From positions 1-64,000 of the forward strand of contig NZ_JARXWN010000008.1 in assembly GCF_029892965.1 (NCBI RefSeq): 64,000 nucleotides of DNA, given 5' to 3'. The stretch comes from Dysgonomonas sp. PF1-14 (lineage in GTDB: Bacteria; Bacteroidota; Bacteroidia; Bacteroidales; Dysgonomonadaceae). The notes beneath the pieces were generated by a model. That model saw only the letters and a program-made list of their open reading frames with translations. It did no database searches and had not been told where the DNA came from. Below, in pieces: positions 35,507-44,155 of the stretch. The translations under genes were made by a program, and so were the position numbers. The first letter of the stretch is position 1; the number at the start of each line of letters is the position of its first letter.

Positions 35507-35927
35507 TTGTTAGCCTGTACACATTCGTTTCGCGCCGTACAAAGCCTATCTTCTGATAAAGCCTGTTGGCAGCCACACGCTCGGGGCTCGATGTCAGGTT
35601 TATGCTCGTTACGCCCATGCTTCCGGCAAAAGCTATGGCATGGCGCACCAGTCTTTCCCCTATATTCTGCCCGCGTGCATTGCTGTCTACCACTACATCT
35701 TCTATCCATGCTTTTGCACCTGTAGGTATGTAAGTGACTATCAGCGTCAACGTACCCGCAATATCGGGCGTGTAAGCCGCAAACAGATATGTGTTTTCCG
35801 TACCGGCTATTTTTTGCAGATATTCCCTGTCCGGTACTTTGCCGTCGGGTGCCAGCTGAGGCATAAGGCGGGCAAAAGCTTCGGTTACATCTTCATCTAC
35901 GTGGGTTATTTGTGCTATTTCAATCAT
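35499..35927 (-). CDS. GNAT-family N-acetyltransferase
   Basis: 142 residues from the ATG at 35927 (MIEIAQITH); the longer in-frame extension is less likely. The acetyl-CoA motif A is AWIEDVVVDSNARGQNIGERLVRHAI, with the R/Q-G-x-G/A pyrophosphate loop as RGQNIG. The closing NRLYQKIGFVRR is the usual motif B. The substrate is unknown. Convergent with the serpin-like gene, sharing 8 bp. Confidence 0.88.
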   Translation of the reverse strand: MIEIAQITHVDEDVTEAFARLMPQLAPDGKVPDREYLQKIAGTENTYLFAAYTPDIAGTLTLIVTYIPTGAKAWIEDVVVDSNARGQNIGERLVRHAIAFAGSMGVTSINLTSSPERVAANRLYQKIGFVRRETNVYRLTIS

Positions 35928-36240
35928 TTTTCGGTCAGTTATGAAGTTTACGTCAAAGATAATAGATATAATTATGAATTGCGAAGCAATCGGCAGAGCC
36001 AATTATAAATTATGAGTTACGAATGTTATTAGTCCTGCTGTAGGAGCTGACCTGTGTGTCTGCCCGTTTCTATAATCTGTAGGCGAAAGCATTACGCTCC
36101 CACATTGTTTCGAGTTCATAATTCAAACTCATGTGAATCAGTATTTGAAGACAAGAGTATATAGAAACGGTGTTTCGCATAACTCATAATTTATAATTAT
36201 ATCCTTATCTTAGCACAAATGAAATCTAAACAAAAAGAAT

Positions 36241-36801
36241 ATGACCGAAAAAGAGAAAGCAGCCAAAGGGCTGTTGTACGATGCCAACTATGATGAGGAA
36301 ATACTCGAAGACCGTGCAAAAGCAGATGATATACTCTACGAATACAACCGCCTGCACCCGCGCCGCAAAGATGATCGCAACCGCCTGCTGAAAACGTTGT
36401 TGGGCAAGACAGGCGAAAATTATATCATCACTCCGCCTTTCCATTGCGACTATGGTTATAATATAGAAATAGGAGAAAATTTCTATTCGAATGTAAACCT
36501 TGTAATCCTCGACGGGGCAAAAGTACGCATCGGCGACAACGCATTCATCGCACCCAATGTAGGCATATACACTGCCGGTCATCCGCTCGATGTAGAACAG
36601 CGCATCAAAGGGCTCGAATACGCCTATCCTATAACCATCGGCAACAATGTGTGGATAGGTGCAGGAGTAAACATTATGCCCGGCGTCACCATCGGTGACA
36701 ATACGGTGATAGGCGCAGGCAGCGTAGTCACCAAAGATATCCCTGCCAACTGTGTGGCAGTAGGCAATCCGGCTGTAGTAAAAAAATGGTTGAAGGACTA
36801 A
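36241..36801 (+). CDS. maa: Maltose/galactoside O-acetyltransferase-type enzyme
   Basis: 186 residues, the usual length. The N-terminal Mac domain (MTEKEKAAKGLLYDANYDEEI) is followed by the PFHCDYGYNIEIGENFYSN block, and then a left-handed beta helix with hexapeptide turns (IGNNVWIGAGVNIMPGVTIGDN). The catalytic His is in YTAGHPLD. It transfers acetyl from acetyl-CoA to a sugar hydroxyl; whether the natural acceptor is maltose, galactoside or something else is open. The short R1-F repeat follows. Confidence 0.88.
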   Translation: MTEKEKAAKGLLYDANYDEEILEDRAKADDILYEYNRLHPRRKDDRNRLLKTLLGKTGENYIITPPFHCDYGYNIEIGENFYSNVNLVILDGAKVRIGDNAFIAPNVGIYTAGHPLDVEQRIKGLEYAYPITIGNNVWIGAGVNIMPGVTIGDNTVIGAGSVVTKDIPANCVAVGNPAVVKKWLKD

Positions 36802-36845
36802 TGTGCCGCTTTCGGCTGAGGTGTGGCTTATTATCAGTATATTTT

Positions 36846-36874
36846 ATTGCCTCCACTTTCAAGTCGTGGCAATT
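36846..36874 (+). repeat. R1 element, copy F, collapsed 29-bp form
   Basis: ATTGCCTCCACTTTCAAGTCGTGGCAATT: left arm of the left hairpin fused to the right arm of the right hairpin. Same join as copy B in the opposite orientation. Confidence 0.75.
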
Positions 36875-36902
36875 GATACTCTGACAAATGACATACCCTG
36901 CT

Positions 36903-37889
36903 TTATAAATTATTCGTCATATTTGCGATATACTCGCGTTGCTTGTTGAAAAATTCTATCTGTTCCTTTTCGTTGCACTGGGTAATCAGCGTGGTATATC
37001 GGGCCATCGAGTCTAGCCACTCCTTTTGGCGGCGGCAAAACTCAGGATTTGTCGTTGTCACTATATCTCCCGCAGGCGACCATATATTGAACGTGCACAA
37101 TTCCGGCTCGGGATAGCTGACATATGAGACGTTAGGCTCTACATCCACAAGCGACAGATATATGCGTATATTTGCTCCGAGCCCGTTTTCTCCTGTTCGT
37201 GTAGAATATTCCATTGCTTCCACTATCCGGTTCAACTCTGCCTGTATTTGTTGCGTATCTTCATCGTTTATCAGCCCTCTTTTGCGGAAATAGTTAAATT
37301 CTCTGATCGAATAAAGGAAAATATTTTCATCGAAAATTATACTCATCTCGCACTTGGTGCTGTTGCTCACTTTTATAAATTCTTCCTGAATATTTTGTAT
37401 CGATGCCGGAAGTATAAAATCGCTGAAATTGGTCTTCATCGCTCCCTTCAGGGTGTGATACAGCCACTTGTAATAGTAAAACTTAGCATATTTCTTGCCT
37501 GCCAGCGTGTATCCGAACGGAAGCCTGTTGAGGGCAGAATATACTCCTAATGCATTCTGGTCAGACATTTTTTGTATCGACCGTATATTGCTGCTTATTA
37601 TTTCGACATATAGCTCTTCGTGCTCTTTTATCTCATGCATCTGCATTTCCAGATAAACCCTGTTAGTATTGCTGCCGATAAACTTGTCCAGCGATACATT
37701 CAGCGCCAGTGCGATGGCAGCTATTTCGTCGAAAGAAAATGCGACCTCGTTTCTCAACCTCCGGTAAACCGATTCCTTGCCCATATCGAGGACGTCAATA
37801 AGAAAATTTGCCAAATCCTTCAGTTGAGGATAGTGTTGGTAGAGAATCGCTATAAAATCTCTGTTCAGTTTATTTTTTGCTAGTTTCAT
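36903..37889 (-). CDS. HTH regulator with unknown C-terminal domain
   Basis: 328 residues. Residues about 20-72 read as an HTH (LIDVLDMGKESVYRRLRNEVAFSFDEIAAIALALNVSLDKFIG), comparable to XRE/BetR-type domains. The remaining 250 residues are helical with no family I recognise; they contain a FNIWSPAGDIVTTTNPEF block. It is transcribed away from the phage-like cassette that begins 1 kb downstream. A regulatory role for the operator array at 38711-38780 is possible, but there is no direct evidence. Confidence 0.65.
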   Translation of the reverse strand: MKLAKNKLNRDFIAILYQHYPQLKDLANFLIDVLDMGKESVYRRLRNEVAFSFDEIAAIALALNVSLDKFIGSNTNRVYLEMQMHEIKEHEELYVEIISSNIRSIQKMSDQNALGVYSALNRLPFGYTLAGKKYAKFYYYKWLYHTLKGAMKTNFSDFILPASIQNIQEEFIKVSNSTKCEMSIIFDENIFLYSIREFNYFRKRGLINDEDTQQIQAELNRIVEAMEYSTRTGENGLGANIRIYLSLVDVEPNVSYVSYPEPELCTFNIWSPAGDIVTTTNPEFCRRQKEWLDSMARYTTLITQCNEKEQIEFFNKQREYIANMTNNL

Positions 37890-38047
37890 TCTTGTGTTTC
37901 TAAAGGTATACCTCTTATCCCTTATTGTTTTACATCTCAGGTCTAAAATTACTAAATATTTATATATTATTCTTGTTGATCTTACAAATTGCTGCCAGTA
38001 TATCTAAAGTTTTAGTAACTGTTTTTGATTATCGAAAGGCTTATTCT

Positions 38048-38419
38048 TTATTTCTGCAAACTTTTGTACTCTTCACGCCGTTTTTTTGGCAGTTTATTAA
38101 TAACCTCTTCCAGCGAATGCAATATCAGTTCTTTGATAAGGCTGTCGGGTACATCACTCTTCAGATATACAGCATTCCAATTGCTTGACTTCGTATGATC
38201 GCCATGCGTAATACCCTGATAACGTTCGCGCAACTCGTTAGCTTTCTCCGGATCGCATTTCATGCTGGCTCTGAATTGCCCGTCTTTGGGTACGAGGTTT
38301 ATATAGGTAAACATCTTATCCATTACTTTCAGCACCAATATGTTCTTGTCCAGAAACGGACAGCTTTCGGTTGCGCCTTTTATCGAGAGACAATAATTTC
38401 TGAAATCTTCTATATTCAT
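38048..38419 (-). CDS. MmcQ/YjbR-family protein
   Basis: 123 residues with family blocks: FRNYCLSIKGATESCPFLDKNILVLKV, KMFTYINL, KCDPEKANELRERYQGITHGDHTKSSNWNAVYL, and VPDSLIKELILHSLEEVINKLPKK. The fold is CyaY-like and has been proposed to bind DNA. Role unknown. Confidence 0.9.
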   Translation of the reverse strand: MNIEDFRNYCLSIKGATESCPFLDKNILVLKVMDKMFTYINLVPKDGQFRASMKCDPEKANELRERYQGITHGDHTKSSNWNAVYLKSDVPDSLIKELILHSLEEVINKLPKKRREEYKSLQK

Positions 38420-38906
38420 AATATAATATTCTTTACCGCACTTTTTTCATTGGTTAATTATTGAACCATAAAAAAGGGCAATATTTCATAATACCTCTTA
38501 AAAAACAAATCCCCTTATTACTCAATACAATGCAATAATATAGAAATAGAATAGTGGTACAGAAAAATAAAATGTTTTGTTTTACGTAGGCTATATTGCT
38601 ATAATACAGTTTATTACATATTTACTATTTATTGCTTGTGAAGCATATTTATACATATTCGCTTATCTGTATTGCTTTGCGGTAATATCTAATTTATATC
38701 CATTCTAAATATGGTTCAAATATGAATTATATAGTTCAAATATTTTTATTATTCAGCGAAATAGTCTAAATTTGAACTATATTAATTCTCCTGATACTAA
38801 ATCAGTGATAACAAATATAAATCATTTTTTATGATTTTCAAAGAAAATTATCTATAGGTAAACATAAGAAATATTCAGTAACTAAATTATTAAAAATCAG
38901 AAAAAT
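38420..38906. other. AT-rich regulatory region before the phage-like cassette
   Basis: About 490 bp, strongly AT-rich, with no ORF of note. It holds an operator-like array and a good -7 box (see next entry). Confidence 0.5.
38711..38780 (+). promoter_or_regulatory. Promoter with four operator-like half-sites
   Basis: ATGGTTCAAATAT at 38711 and ATAGTTCAAATAT at 38731 are direct repeats 20 bp apart (two helical turns). ATAGTCTAAATTTGAACTAT at 38761-38780 is a 20-bp near-palindrome of the same half-site. The -7 box TAAATTTG (38767-38774) lies inside this palindrome, so a bound regulator would block the promoter of the cassette at 38907. Confidence 0.6.
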
Positions 38907-39245
38907 ATGGGCGCATTAAAGATTGACTGCTATTGCAACGAAAAACAAATGGGAAAGATAATAGACATGGTTGCCGCACACCTTTACGATTCGGACAGAG
39001 GAGATGTGGCAGACTTCGATGATGTGATAGACGATATGCGTATCTGTGCACAATTCGATACATACATGGATGTAGTCAACCTCCGCATATCCGAAGTGCT
39101 CGACAGCGACTGGGACTTACTTTACGAAGATACCGCCGTATTTACGTCGCGCCTGCGGGCTATCCTCAACGACTACAACCGCAATGGCAAGGAATCGGGT
39201 TGTCAGGCGCATCATGTACTTGCCGACAGATGGGATGAATTGTAA
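38907..39245 (+). CDS. Acidic phage-type protein, unknown function
   Basis: 112 residues, first gene of the phage-like cassette. Asp/Glu-rich, with CNEKQMGKIIDMVAAHLYDS near the start and FDTYMDVVNLRISEVLDSDWDLLYE in the middle. I do not recognise a family. Base composition is higher in G+C than the flanking AT-rich DNA. It is 126 bp before the next gene. Confidence 0.6.
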   Translation: MGALKIDCYCNEKQMGKIIDMVAAHLYDSDRGDVADFDDVIDDMRICAQFDTYMDVVNLRISEVLDSDWDLLYEDTAVFTSRLRAILNDYNRNGKESGCQAHHVLADRWDEL

Positions 39246-39260
39246 TTATGAGTTATAATT

Positions 39261-39285
39261 GCAGGGGCGAAATATCTTTCGTCCG
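39261..39285. repeat. R5 element, partial copy
   Basis: GCAGGGGCGAAATATCTTTCG matches the left arm of R5 at 18655. The right arm is missing. Confidence 0.5.
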
Positions 39286-39333
39286 CAACTATAGCTCGCT
39301 CACACAGAAACAACATTCGAGGAGCAGATGCGA

Positions 39334-39356
39334 CTCAATTCCGGTCTGTGTGTTGT
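39334..39356. repeat. R6 short repeat, copy 2
   Basis: Identical over 23 bp with 26685-26707. Here the GTCTGTGTGTTGT end is the inverted counterpart of ACACAGAAACAAC at 39302-39314. Confidence 0.5.
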
Positions 39357-39371
39357 AAAGCAAAAACAAAT

Positions 39372-40016
39372 ATGACCTATATAGATATTATAAACAGCGC
39401 ATGGGAATTGAGAGAACAAGGCATTATTTCGGTACACGAGCACGACTTGTATAACTATCTGGTGCACAGATGCAACCGGCTCAACTGGAAAAATCCTTTC
39501 AATCAATCCACAGAGATAATATGCGCTATTTTGGGTATAAACCGAAATGCCTTTACCAGCCGCCGCAACAGGCTTCAGCAACTGGGGCTTATCAAATTTA
39601 AAGAAGGTACGGCAAAGACCCGTCCTGCCCAATACACCTTGTTGTGTATCTTGCAGGATACAGTAAAAGATACACATAGTGCTACACTGACCGATACAGT
39701 GTCGTACACACTGGACTACACGCTACCCTGTACCTATACTAAAGACAATACAAAACAAGACAAGAAGGAAGAAAAAAAGGAAAAAGAAATTTTGAATACG
39801 CCTACCGTTGAAGAAATATCCATTTACTGCAACGAGAGGCAAAACGGTATAGATGCCGGAGTTTTCTTCGATTTCTACCAGTCGAAAGGCTGGATGATAG
39901 GCCGCAACAAAATGCGCGACTGGCGTGCGGCAGTGCGTGTGTGGGAAAAGAAGCAACCGGCATCGAAACATAACTCGGCAGATCACGACAACAGCAAATC
40001 GTATGAAAACTTTTGA
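39372..40016 (+). CDS. Phage-type replication/DNA-binding protein (winged-helix)
   Basis: 214 residues from the ATG at 39372; an in-frame GTG 24 bp upstream is less likely. The N-terminal part (WELREQGIISVHEHDLYNYLVHRCN, then ICAILGINRNAFTSRRNRLQQLGLIKFKEG) is a winged-helix arrangement as in Bacteroidetes phage and ICE replication-initiation or DnaD-like proteins. A Thr-rich linker and a charged KEEKKEKE stretch precede a small C-terminal domain (DFYQSKGWMIGRNKMRDWRAAVRVWEK), which is common in these initiators. It overlaps the ATPase start by 14 bp, matching an initiator-plus-loader pair. Confidence 0.75.
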   Translation: MTYIDIINSAWELREQGIISVHEHDLYNYLVHRCNRLNWKNPFNQSTEIICAILGINRNAFTSRRNRLQQLGLIKFKEGTAKTRPAQYTLLCILQDTVKDTHSATLTDTVSYTLDYTLPCTYTKDNTKQDKKEEKKEKEILNTPTVEEISIYCNERQNGIDAGVFFDFYQSKGWMIGRNKMRDWRAAVRVWEKKQPASKHNSADHDNSKSYENF

Positions 40017-40590
40017 ATCTATAGCCGCTGATATGCGCAGCCACAAAATTATGCTGCCCGAGCCTAAAATAAAGATAGCCATACCCGATGCTGAGGCAGT
40101 CTTACAGGCGGGTCTCAACTACTTCTTGTCGCAGGAAGGACGTGAGATGAAGTGGCTGCCCGAATATGCCCACATTGCAGGCTGGCTGACTGATAATAAA
40201 GGCAGGGGCTTGTTCCTTTTCGGGAACTGCGGGCGTGGCAAAAGCCTTCTTTGCCGCTATGTACTGCCTGCCATACTACTCGGCTATTGCCAGAGGGTAG
40301 TGTCGGTATTCGACACCAACGAGATGAACAGCCGGATCGACTATGTGCTTACCCGCCACATTATCTGCATAGACGATGTCGGTACGGAGGAAGTGAGCAA
40401 TGTGTATGGCAACCGCCGTCAGGCCTTTGCCGAAGTAATAGATGCCGCCGAAAAGCAAAACAAACTACTGATAGTATCTACAAACCTTACAGTGGGAGAA
40501 GTCAGAAAACGATACGGCGACCGGGTGCTCGACCGCATTAAATCGACAACACAGCGTGTGTTGTTTGAGGGAGAAAGCCTGAGGGGATAA
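40003..40590 (+). CDS. DnaC/IstB-like AAA+ ATPase (helicase-loader type)
   Basis: 195 residues from the ATG at 40003, which overlaps the previous gene. Walker A GNCGRGKS at 74-81, Walker B IICIDDVG at 119-126, sensor segment LLIVSTNLTVGEV (sensor-1 Asn), and a terminal Arg-rich RYGDRVLDRIKSTTQRV with the sensor-2/arginine region. This is the pattern of phage helicase loaders. An R4 element starts 2 bp after the stop codon. Confidence 0.85.
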   Translation: MKTFESIAADMRSHKIMLPEPKIKIAIPDAEAVLQAGLNYFLSQEGREMKWLPEYAHIAGWLTDNKGRGLFLFGNCGRGKSLLCRYVLPAILLGYCQRVVSVFDTNEMNSRIDYVLTRHIICIDDVGTEEVSNVYGNRRQAFAEVIDAAEKQNKLLIVSTNLTVGEVRKRYGDRVLDRIKSTTQRVLFEGESLRG

Positions 40591-40592
40591 TA

Positions 40593-40690
40593 GCCCCACC
40601 TAACCTCCCCTTGGGGAGGAACTCAGAGAGAGTAAAAAAAAGTAATTTTCGCGGTTTACTTTAAAGTCCCCCTTGGGGGATTTAAGGGGC
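40593..40690. repeat. R4 element after the loader-like ATPase gene
   Basis: GCCCCACCTAACCTCCCC/GGGGAGG left part, AGAGAGAGT centre, CCCCCTTGGGGGATTTAAGGGGC right part. Starts 2 bp after the stop codon. Confidence 0.8.
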
Positions 40691-40722
40691 TGACATAAAT
40701 CATTTAAAAAAACAAAAAAAAT

Positions 40723-41334
40723 ATGAGACTGGGAAACAGCAATGGAAACAACAAAGGGAAAAAGTATCTGAAACGCGGAAAAGGCAATATGCCCGAACCG
40801 AAGCCTGCTCATCGCAAAATGGCACAGCAATTCAACGACTGGTTTGAAGAGGGCATGCAGGAAATTATCAATTATCTGGTATATAAGGAAGCCTACAACG
40901 AAGATGTATTCAATGAGACATACATACGAATATATGAAAAGATACTGTATGCAGGATTATCTATCAAAGATTATAAAGCTTACTACTACCGATCGTATTA
41001 TACAAACTACATACAGAACAAAATAGCTGAAGACCGCTATGTGTCGATGCCGCCGTTTGCCAATCTGGAAGCCCATCATGGCAATCCGCACGAGCGCGAG
41101 CGCCAGCAGTTGATGCTCGAAAACGAAGTATTCGATTACGTGCACCGCTACTACGACAGGCACGAATTCGAACTGTTCAAGATGTACATCAGCCTCAAGC
41201 CCGCTGTAAATTACCATACGCTGGCTGAGATAACACACATACAGGCACACAGCATACAGCGCATTGTATCTAAGATACTGAAAGACCTGCGCAGCAATCA
41301 GAAACTGGTGAATAAGTATAAAGAAGTAAGATAG
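40723..41334 (+). CDS. Sigma-factor-like protein of the phage-type cassette
   Basis: 203 residues. After a basic N-terminus, residues 55-105 (EDVFNETYIRIYEKILYAGL then YRSYYTNYIQNKIAED) look like sigma region 2 of ECF-type factors (the 'D-V-x-x-E-x-x-x-R-x-x' helix). Residues 160-195 (YHTLAEITHIQAHSIQRIVSKILKDLR) look like a region-4 HTH. A degenerate sigma fold in a phage cassette could act as a late or middle gene activator. The call rests on the layout of two helical blocks; no invariant residue proves it. Confidence 0.55.
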   Translation: MRLGNSNGNNKGKKYLKRGKGNMPEPKPAHRKMAQQFNDWFEEGMQEIINYLVYKEAYNEDVFNETYIRIYEKILYAGLSIKDYKAYYYRSYYTNYIQNKIAEDRYVSMPPFANLEAHHGNPHERERQQLMLENEVFDYVHRYYDRHEFELFKMYISLKPAVNYHTLAEITHIQAHSIQRIVSKILKDLRSNQKLVNKYKEVR

Positions 41335-41357
41335 GTATCTTAAAAAAAAACAGGTTT

Positions 41358-41510
41358 ATGTATATTGTAAAAGAGATCAGAATAACAGGAATCTCCAAGC
41401 TGAAGGTAAATATTGAGGTAGCCGATATCGAAGCCTTTCGCCGCGAGTGTGCCCGCACCTATAAAGTGAAGCCCTCTGAGGTGAAATTTGTGTACGAAGA
41501 GCGGGAATAG
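41358..41510 (+). CDS. 50-residue protein at the end of the phage-like cassette
   Basis: ATG 41358 to TAG 41508-41510, 23 bp after the previous stop. MYIVKEIRITGISKLKVNIEV then DIEAFRRECARTYKVKPSEVKFVYEERE suggests a beta-beta-alpha-beta unit. Codon use matches its upstream neighbours. I do not recognise a family, but small proteins of this type occur in Bacteroidetes phages. Confidence 0.6.
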   Translation: MYIVKEIRITGISKLKVNIEVADIEAFRRECARTYKVKPSEVKFVYEERE

Positions 41511-41691
41511 GACAGGGATGAGCAGAATCAATCCTTAAGATTTGGTAAAAATTTGGAAATCATAAATTTAAGAATTATGTTTATGAATCAAATACTACTA
41601 AAGAAAGGCTTGCGTATGAAAGAACTGCACATCTGACCACAATGAAAGAATTTATATTCTTGTAGTTTCTAACATTTTAATATCAGGCACA

Positions 41692-41937
41692 ATGGAAATA
41701 TATAAAAAATATAGGACTATATACCGGATATCATATATTGCATTTTTAGCATATCTGCTTATTATCTCGATCGGTAATTTCAACTTAGGCGAACATGCAC
41801 CTTACTTTCTGGTCGTTCCCTTCCTGCTGTACTGTCTGGCAGCAACAATAATGGAAATACTTATCCGGCGCGAGCGTAAGCTGTTTTATGAAAACAAGAA
41901 GAAAAAAACAAAAGATCTGCATACTGCAATAATGTAA
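41692..41937 (+). CDS. Small two-helix membrane protein
   Basis: 81 residues with two hydrophobic helices (about 12-30 and 37-54) and a strongly basic cytoplasmic tail (RRERKLFYENKKKKTKD). No family recognised. A strong terminator follows. Function unknown. Confidence 0.6.
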   Translation: MEIYKKYRTIYRISYIAFLAYLLIISIGNFNLGEHAPYFLVVPFLLYCLAATIMEILIRRERKLFYENKKKKTKDLHTAIM

Positions 41938-41952
41938 ATTAGCTAACATAAA

Positions 41953-41990
41953 ACAAACAAGGGAGTGCTATTGCGCTCCCTTGTTTGTTA
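41953..41990. terminator. Bidirectional terminator between the small membrane gene and sucD
   Basis: AACAAGGGAGTG / GCGCTCCCTTGTT stem with A-rich and T-rich flanks. Confidence 0.8.
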
Positions 41991-42046
41991 TTGCATGGAT
42001 CAGTAGTTGTATCTAATCGAATATATATCTTAATCGAACTACTTCA

Positions 42047-42916
42047 TTATTTCATTGCAGCTTTCAGCATTGCCGGTATTTCAGACGGCTCTTTCGCCAC
42101 TTTTATGCCTGCGGCTTCCATAGCGGCGATCTTCTCGGCAGCTGTGCCTCCACCACCCGAAATAATAGCTCCTGCGTGTCCCATTTGCTTTCCGGGAGGC
42201 GCTGCCTGTCCGGCAATAAATCCTACAACGGGCTTGGTTACATGATTCTTCACATATTCGGCAGCCTGTTCTTCGGCATTACCCCCTATCTCGCCTATCA
42301 TAACGATGGCTTCTGTCTCTGGATCGTTTTGCAGCATTTCCAGCAATTCGCGGAAATACAGCCCCACTACAGGATCGCCGCCCATGCCGATGGCGGATGA
42401 TTGCCCCATTCCGTTGGCAGTCAGATGATAGACCACCTCGTATGTGAGTGTACCGCTACGGCTGATAACGCCGATATTTCCCTGCTTGAATATCTGTGCG
42501 GGCAGAATACCAACAAGGCTTTTTCCGGGCGACATCAGTCCGGGACAGTTAGGGCCTATCAGCATGGCGCCTTTCATCTGCACGAAGCGGTATGCGTCGA
42601 TCACATCGAGTGTAGGCATCCCTTCCGAAATACAGATAATCAGCCCGATACCTGCATCGGCAGCTTCCTTGATAGCATCTGCGGCAAAGCGTGCGGGAAC
42701 GAATATGATGGAGGTATTTGCCTGTGTCTTTTCTACGGCTTCGTAAACGGTATTGAATACGGGTATGCCAAGCACTTCGGTGCCGCCCTTACCGGGTGAC
42801 GTGCCACCTACTACGTTGGTGCCGTATGCTTTCATTTTCTGTGTATGGAAACCGCCGTCGCGTCCGGTGATTCCCTGTACTATAAGTCGTGTGGATTCGT
42901 TTATTAGTATGCTCAT
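42047..42916 (-). CDS. sucD: Succinyl-CoA synthetase alpha subunit
   Basis: 289 residues from the ATG at 42916 (MSILINE). CoA-binding Rossmann part: [16 protein letters not shown] and [14 protein letters not shown]. Catalytic phosphohistidine is in [14 protein letters not shown] near residue 243. [11 protein letters not shown] is the conserved central block. It couples succinyl-CoA cleavage to nucleotide phosphorylation in the TCA cycle. It lies 109 bp downstream of sucC with an R4 element in between. Confidence 0.95.
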   Translation of the reverse strand: MSILINESTRLIVQGITGRDGGFHTQKMKAYGTNVVGGTSPGKGGTEVLGIPVFNTVYEAVEKTQANTSIIFVPARFAADAIKEAADAGIGLIICISEGMPTLDVIDAYRFVQMKGAMLIGPNCPGLMSPGKSLVGILPAQIFKQGNIGVISRSGTLTYEVVYHLTANGMGQSSAIGMGGDPVVGLYFRELLEMLQNDPETEAIVMIGEIGGNAEEQAAEYVKNHVTKPVVGFIAGQAAPPGKQMGHAGAIISGGGGTAAEKIAAMEAAGIKVAKEPSEIPAMLKAAMK

Positions 42917-42929
42917 GATATTATATTTA

Positions 42930-43033
42930 GCCCCTCCATGCCTCCCCAAGGGGAGGTTTTGTATGAGAGAGTATTTTAATTGTTAAACAAATTACAAGAT
43001 AAACCTAAAATCCCCCTTGGGGGATTAGGGGGC
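42930..43033. repeat. R4 element between sucC and sucD
   Basis: GCCCCTCCATGCCTCCCCAAGG... left and CCCCCTTGGGGGATTAGGGGGC right. Its right end supplies the last codons and stop of sucC (GCC CCC TAA on the minus strand). Confidence 0.85.
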
Positions 43034-44155
43034 CGTAACTGCCATACGCACTGCTTCTCCCATAGTCTCAGCTACGCGAAAATGTGTTCCTTTCAGCATT
43101 TCACGCCCTTCCTTTTCATTCGTACCTGTAAGGCGTACCACCACAGGCATATCGGTCTTCAGTTGTTCGAAGGCGGTGAGCAAACCCGAAGCCACATCGT
43201 CGCAACGGGTTATGCCGCCGAATATATTGATCAACACTACTTTTACTTTCGGGTCTTTGAGCAAAAGCGTCATAGCATCTATTACCTTGTTGGGGTTAGA
43301 GCTACCGCCTATATCGAGGAAATTGGCAGGTGTGCCACCATATAATTTTATCATGTCCATAGTAGCCATTGCCAGCCCTGCGCCGTTTACCATGCAGCCT
43401 ATCTCGCCATCGAGGTGTACAAAGCTGAATCCTTTTTCTTTGGCATAAGCTTCTGTTTTTTCGGCTTCGGTGGGTTCAAACAATGCGTGTATCTGAGGTT
43501 GGCGATAGAGGGCATTGTCGTCGAAGGTCATCTTGGCATCTATGGCGATGAGGTTACCTTCGTTGGTCAGTACCAGCGGATTGATCTCGGCAAGCGAGGC
43601 ATCTTTGTCTACAAACAGTTTGTAGAGCTTTTGCAGAATGGCAGCCATCTGATTTACCTGTGCTGCGTCTTTGAAGAGTTCGAAGGCAAACTTGCGCGCC
43701 AGATAGTCGGGTATCCCGATGAGCGGATCTATCGGAAATTTGAAGATCTTTTCGGGTGTCTTCTCGGCTACTTCTTCTATATCCATACCTCCTTCGGCAC
43801 TCATCATCAGTATCACCGATTTGGTATTGCGGTCTATTACATAGCTCACATAATACTCTGAGCCAATATTGACGGCTTCGCTGACGATTACTTTCGTTAC
43901 GGGAAATTCTTTAATGGCCATGCCCAGAATGGTTTCGGCATGTCGGGCTACGTCTTCCCTATTCTTTGCTAGTTTTACTCCTCCGGCTTTACCGCGACCT
44001 CCGGTAAGCACCTGTGCTTTTACTACTACCCGTTCCATCGCCATGTCGTCATAGGCTTTTGCTGCCTCAGCGGCAACGTTGCACAGCACATATTTTTCGA
44101 CAGGGATACCATAAGACGAGAACAGATTTTTAGCTTGATATTCGTGTATCTTCAT
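43025..44155 (-). CDS. sucC: Succinyl-CoA synthetase beta subunit
   Basis: 376 residues. N-terminal ATP-grasp domain (KIHEYQAKNLFSSYGIPVEKY, then VVKAQVLTGGRGKAGGVKLA), LAEINPLVLT, MTFDDNALYRQPQI, and the C-terminal GGxSNPNKV and INIFGGITRCD nucleotide-sensing blocks. Together with SucD it forms the synthetase. The final residues AP and the stop codon come from the R4 element, so insertion may have slightly altered the C-terminus. Confidence 0.95.
   Translation of the reverse strand: MKIHEYQAKNLFSSYGIPVEKYVLCNVAAEAAKAYDDMAMERVVVKAQVLTGGRGKAGGVKLAKNREDVARHAETILGMAIKEFPVTKVIVSEAVNIGSEYYVSYVIDRNTKSVILMMSAEGGMDIEEVAEKTPEKIFKFPIDPLIGIPDYLARKFAFELFKDAAQVNQMAAILQKLYKLFVDKDASLAEINPLVLTNEGNLIAIDAKMTFDDNALYRQPQIHALFEPTEAEKTEAYAKEKGFSFVHLDGEIGCMVNGAGLAMATMDMIKLYGGTPANFLDIGGSSNPNKVIDAMTLLLKDPKVKVVLINIFGGITRCDDVASGLLTAFEQLKTDMPVVVRLTGTNEKEGREMLKGTHFRVAETMGEAVRMAVTAP

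Noticed and set aside
36903-37889. Assigning the HTH protein as the repressor of the 38711-38780 operators
   Set aside because: Proximity alone; the gene points away and no binding information can be read from the sequence.
42930-42949. A longer sucD start upstream of 42916
   Set aside because: The extra residues are encoded by the R4 element and are not part of the conserved SucD N-terminus, which starts MSILINE.
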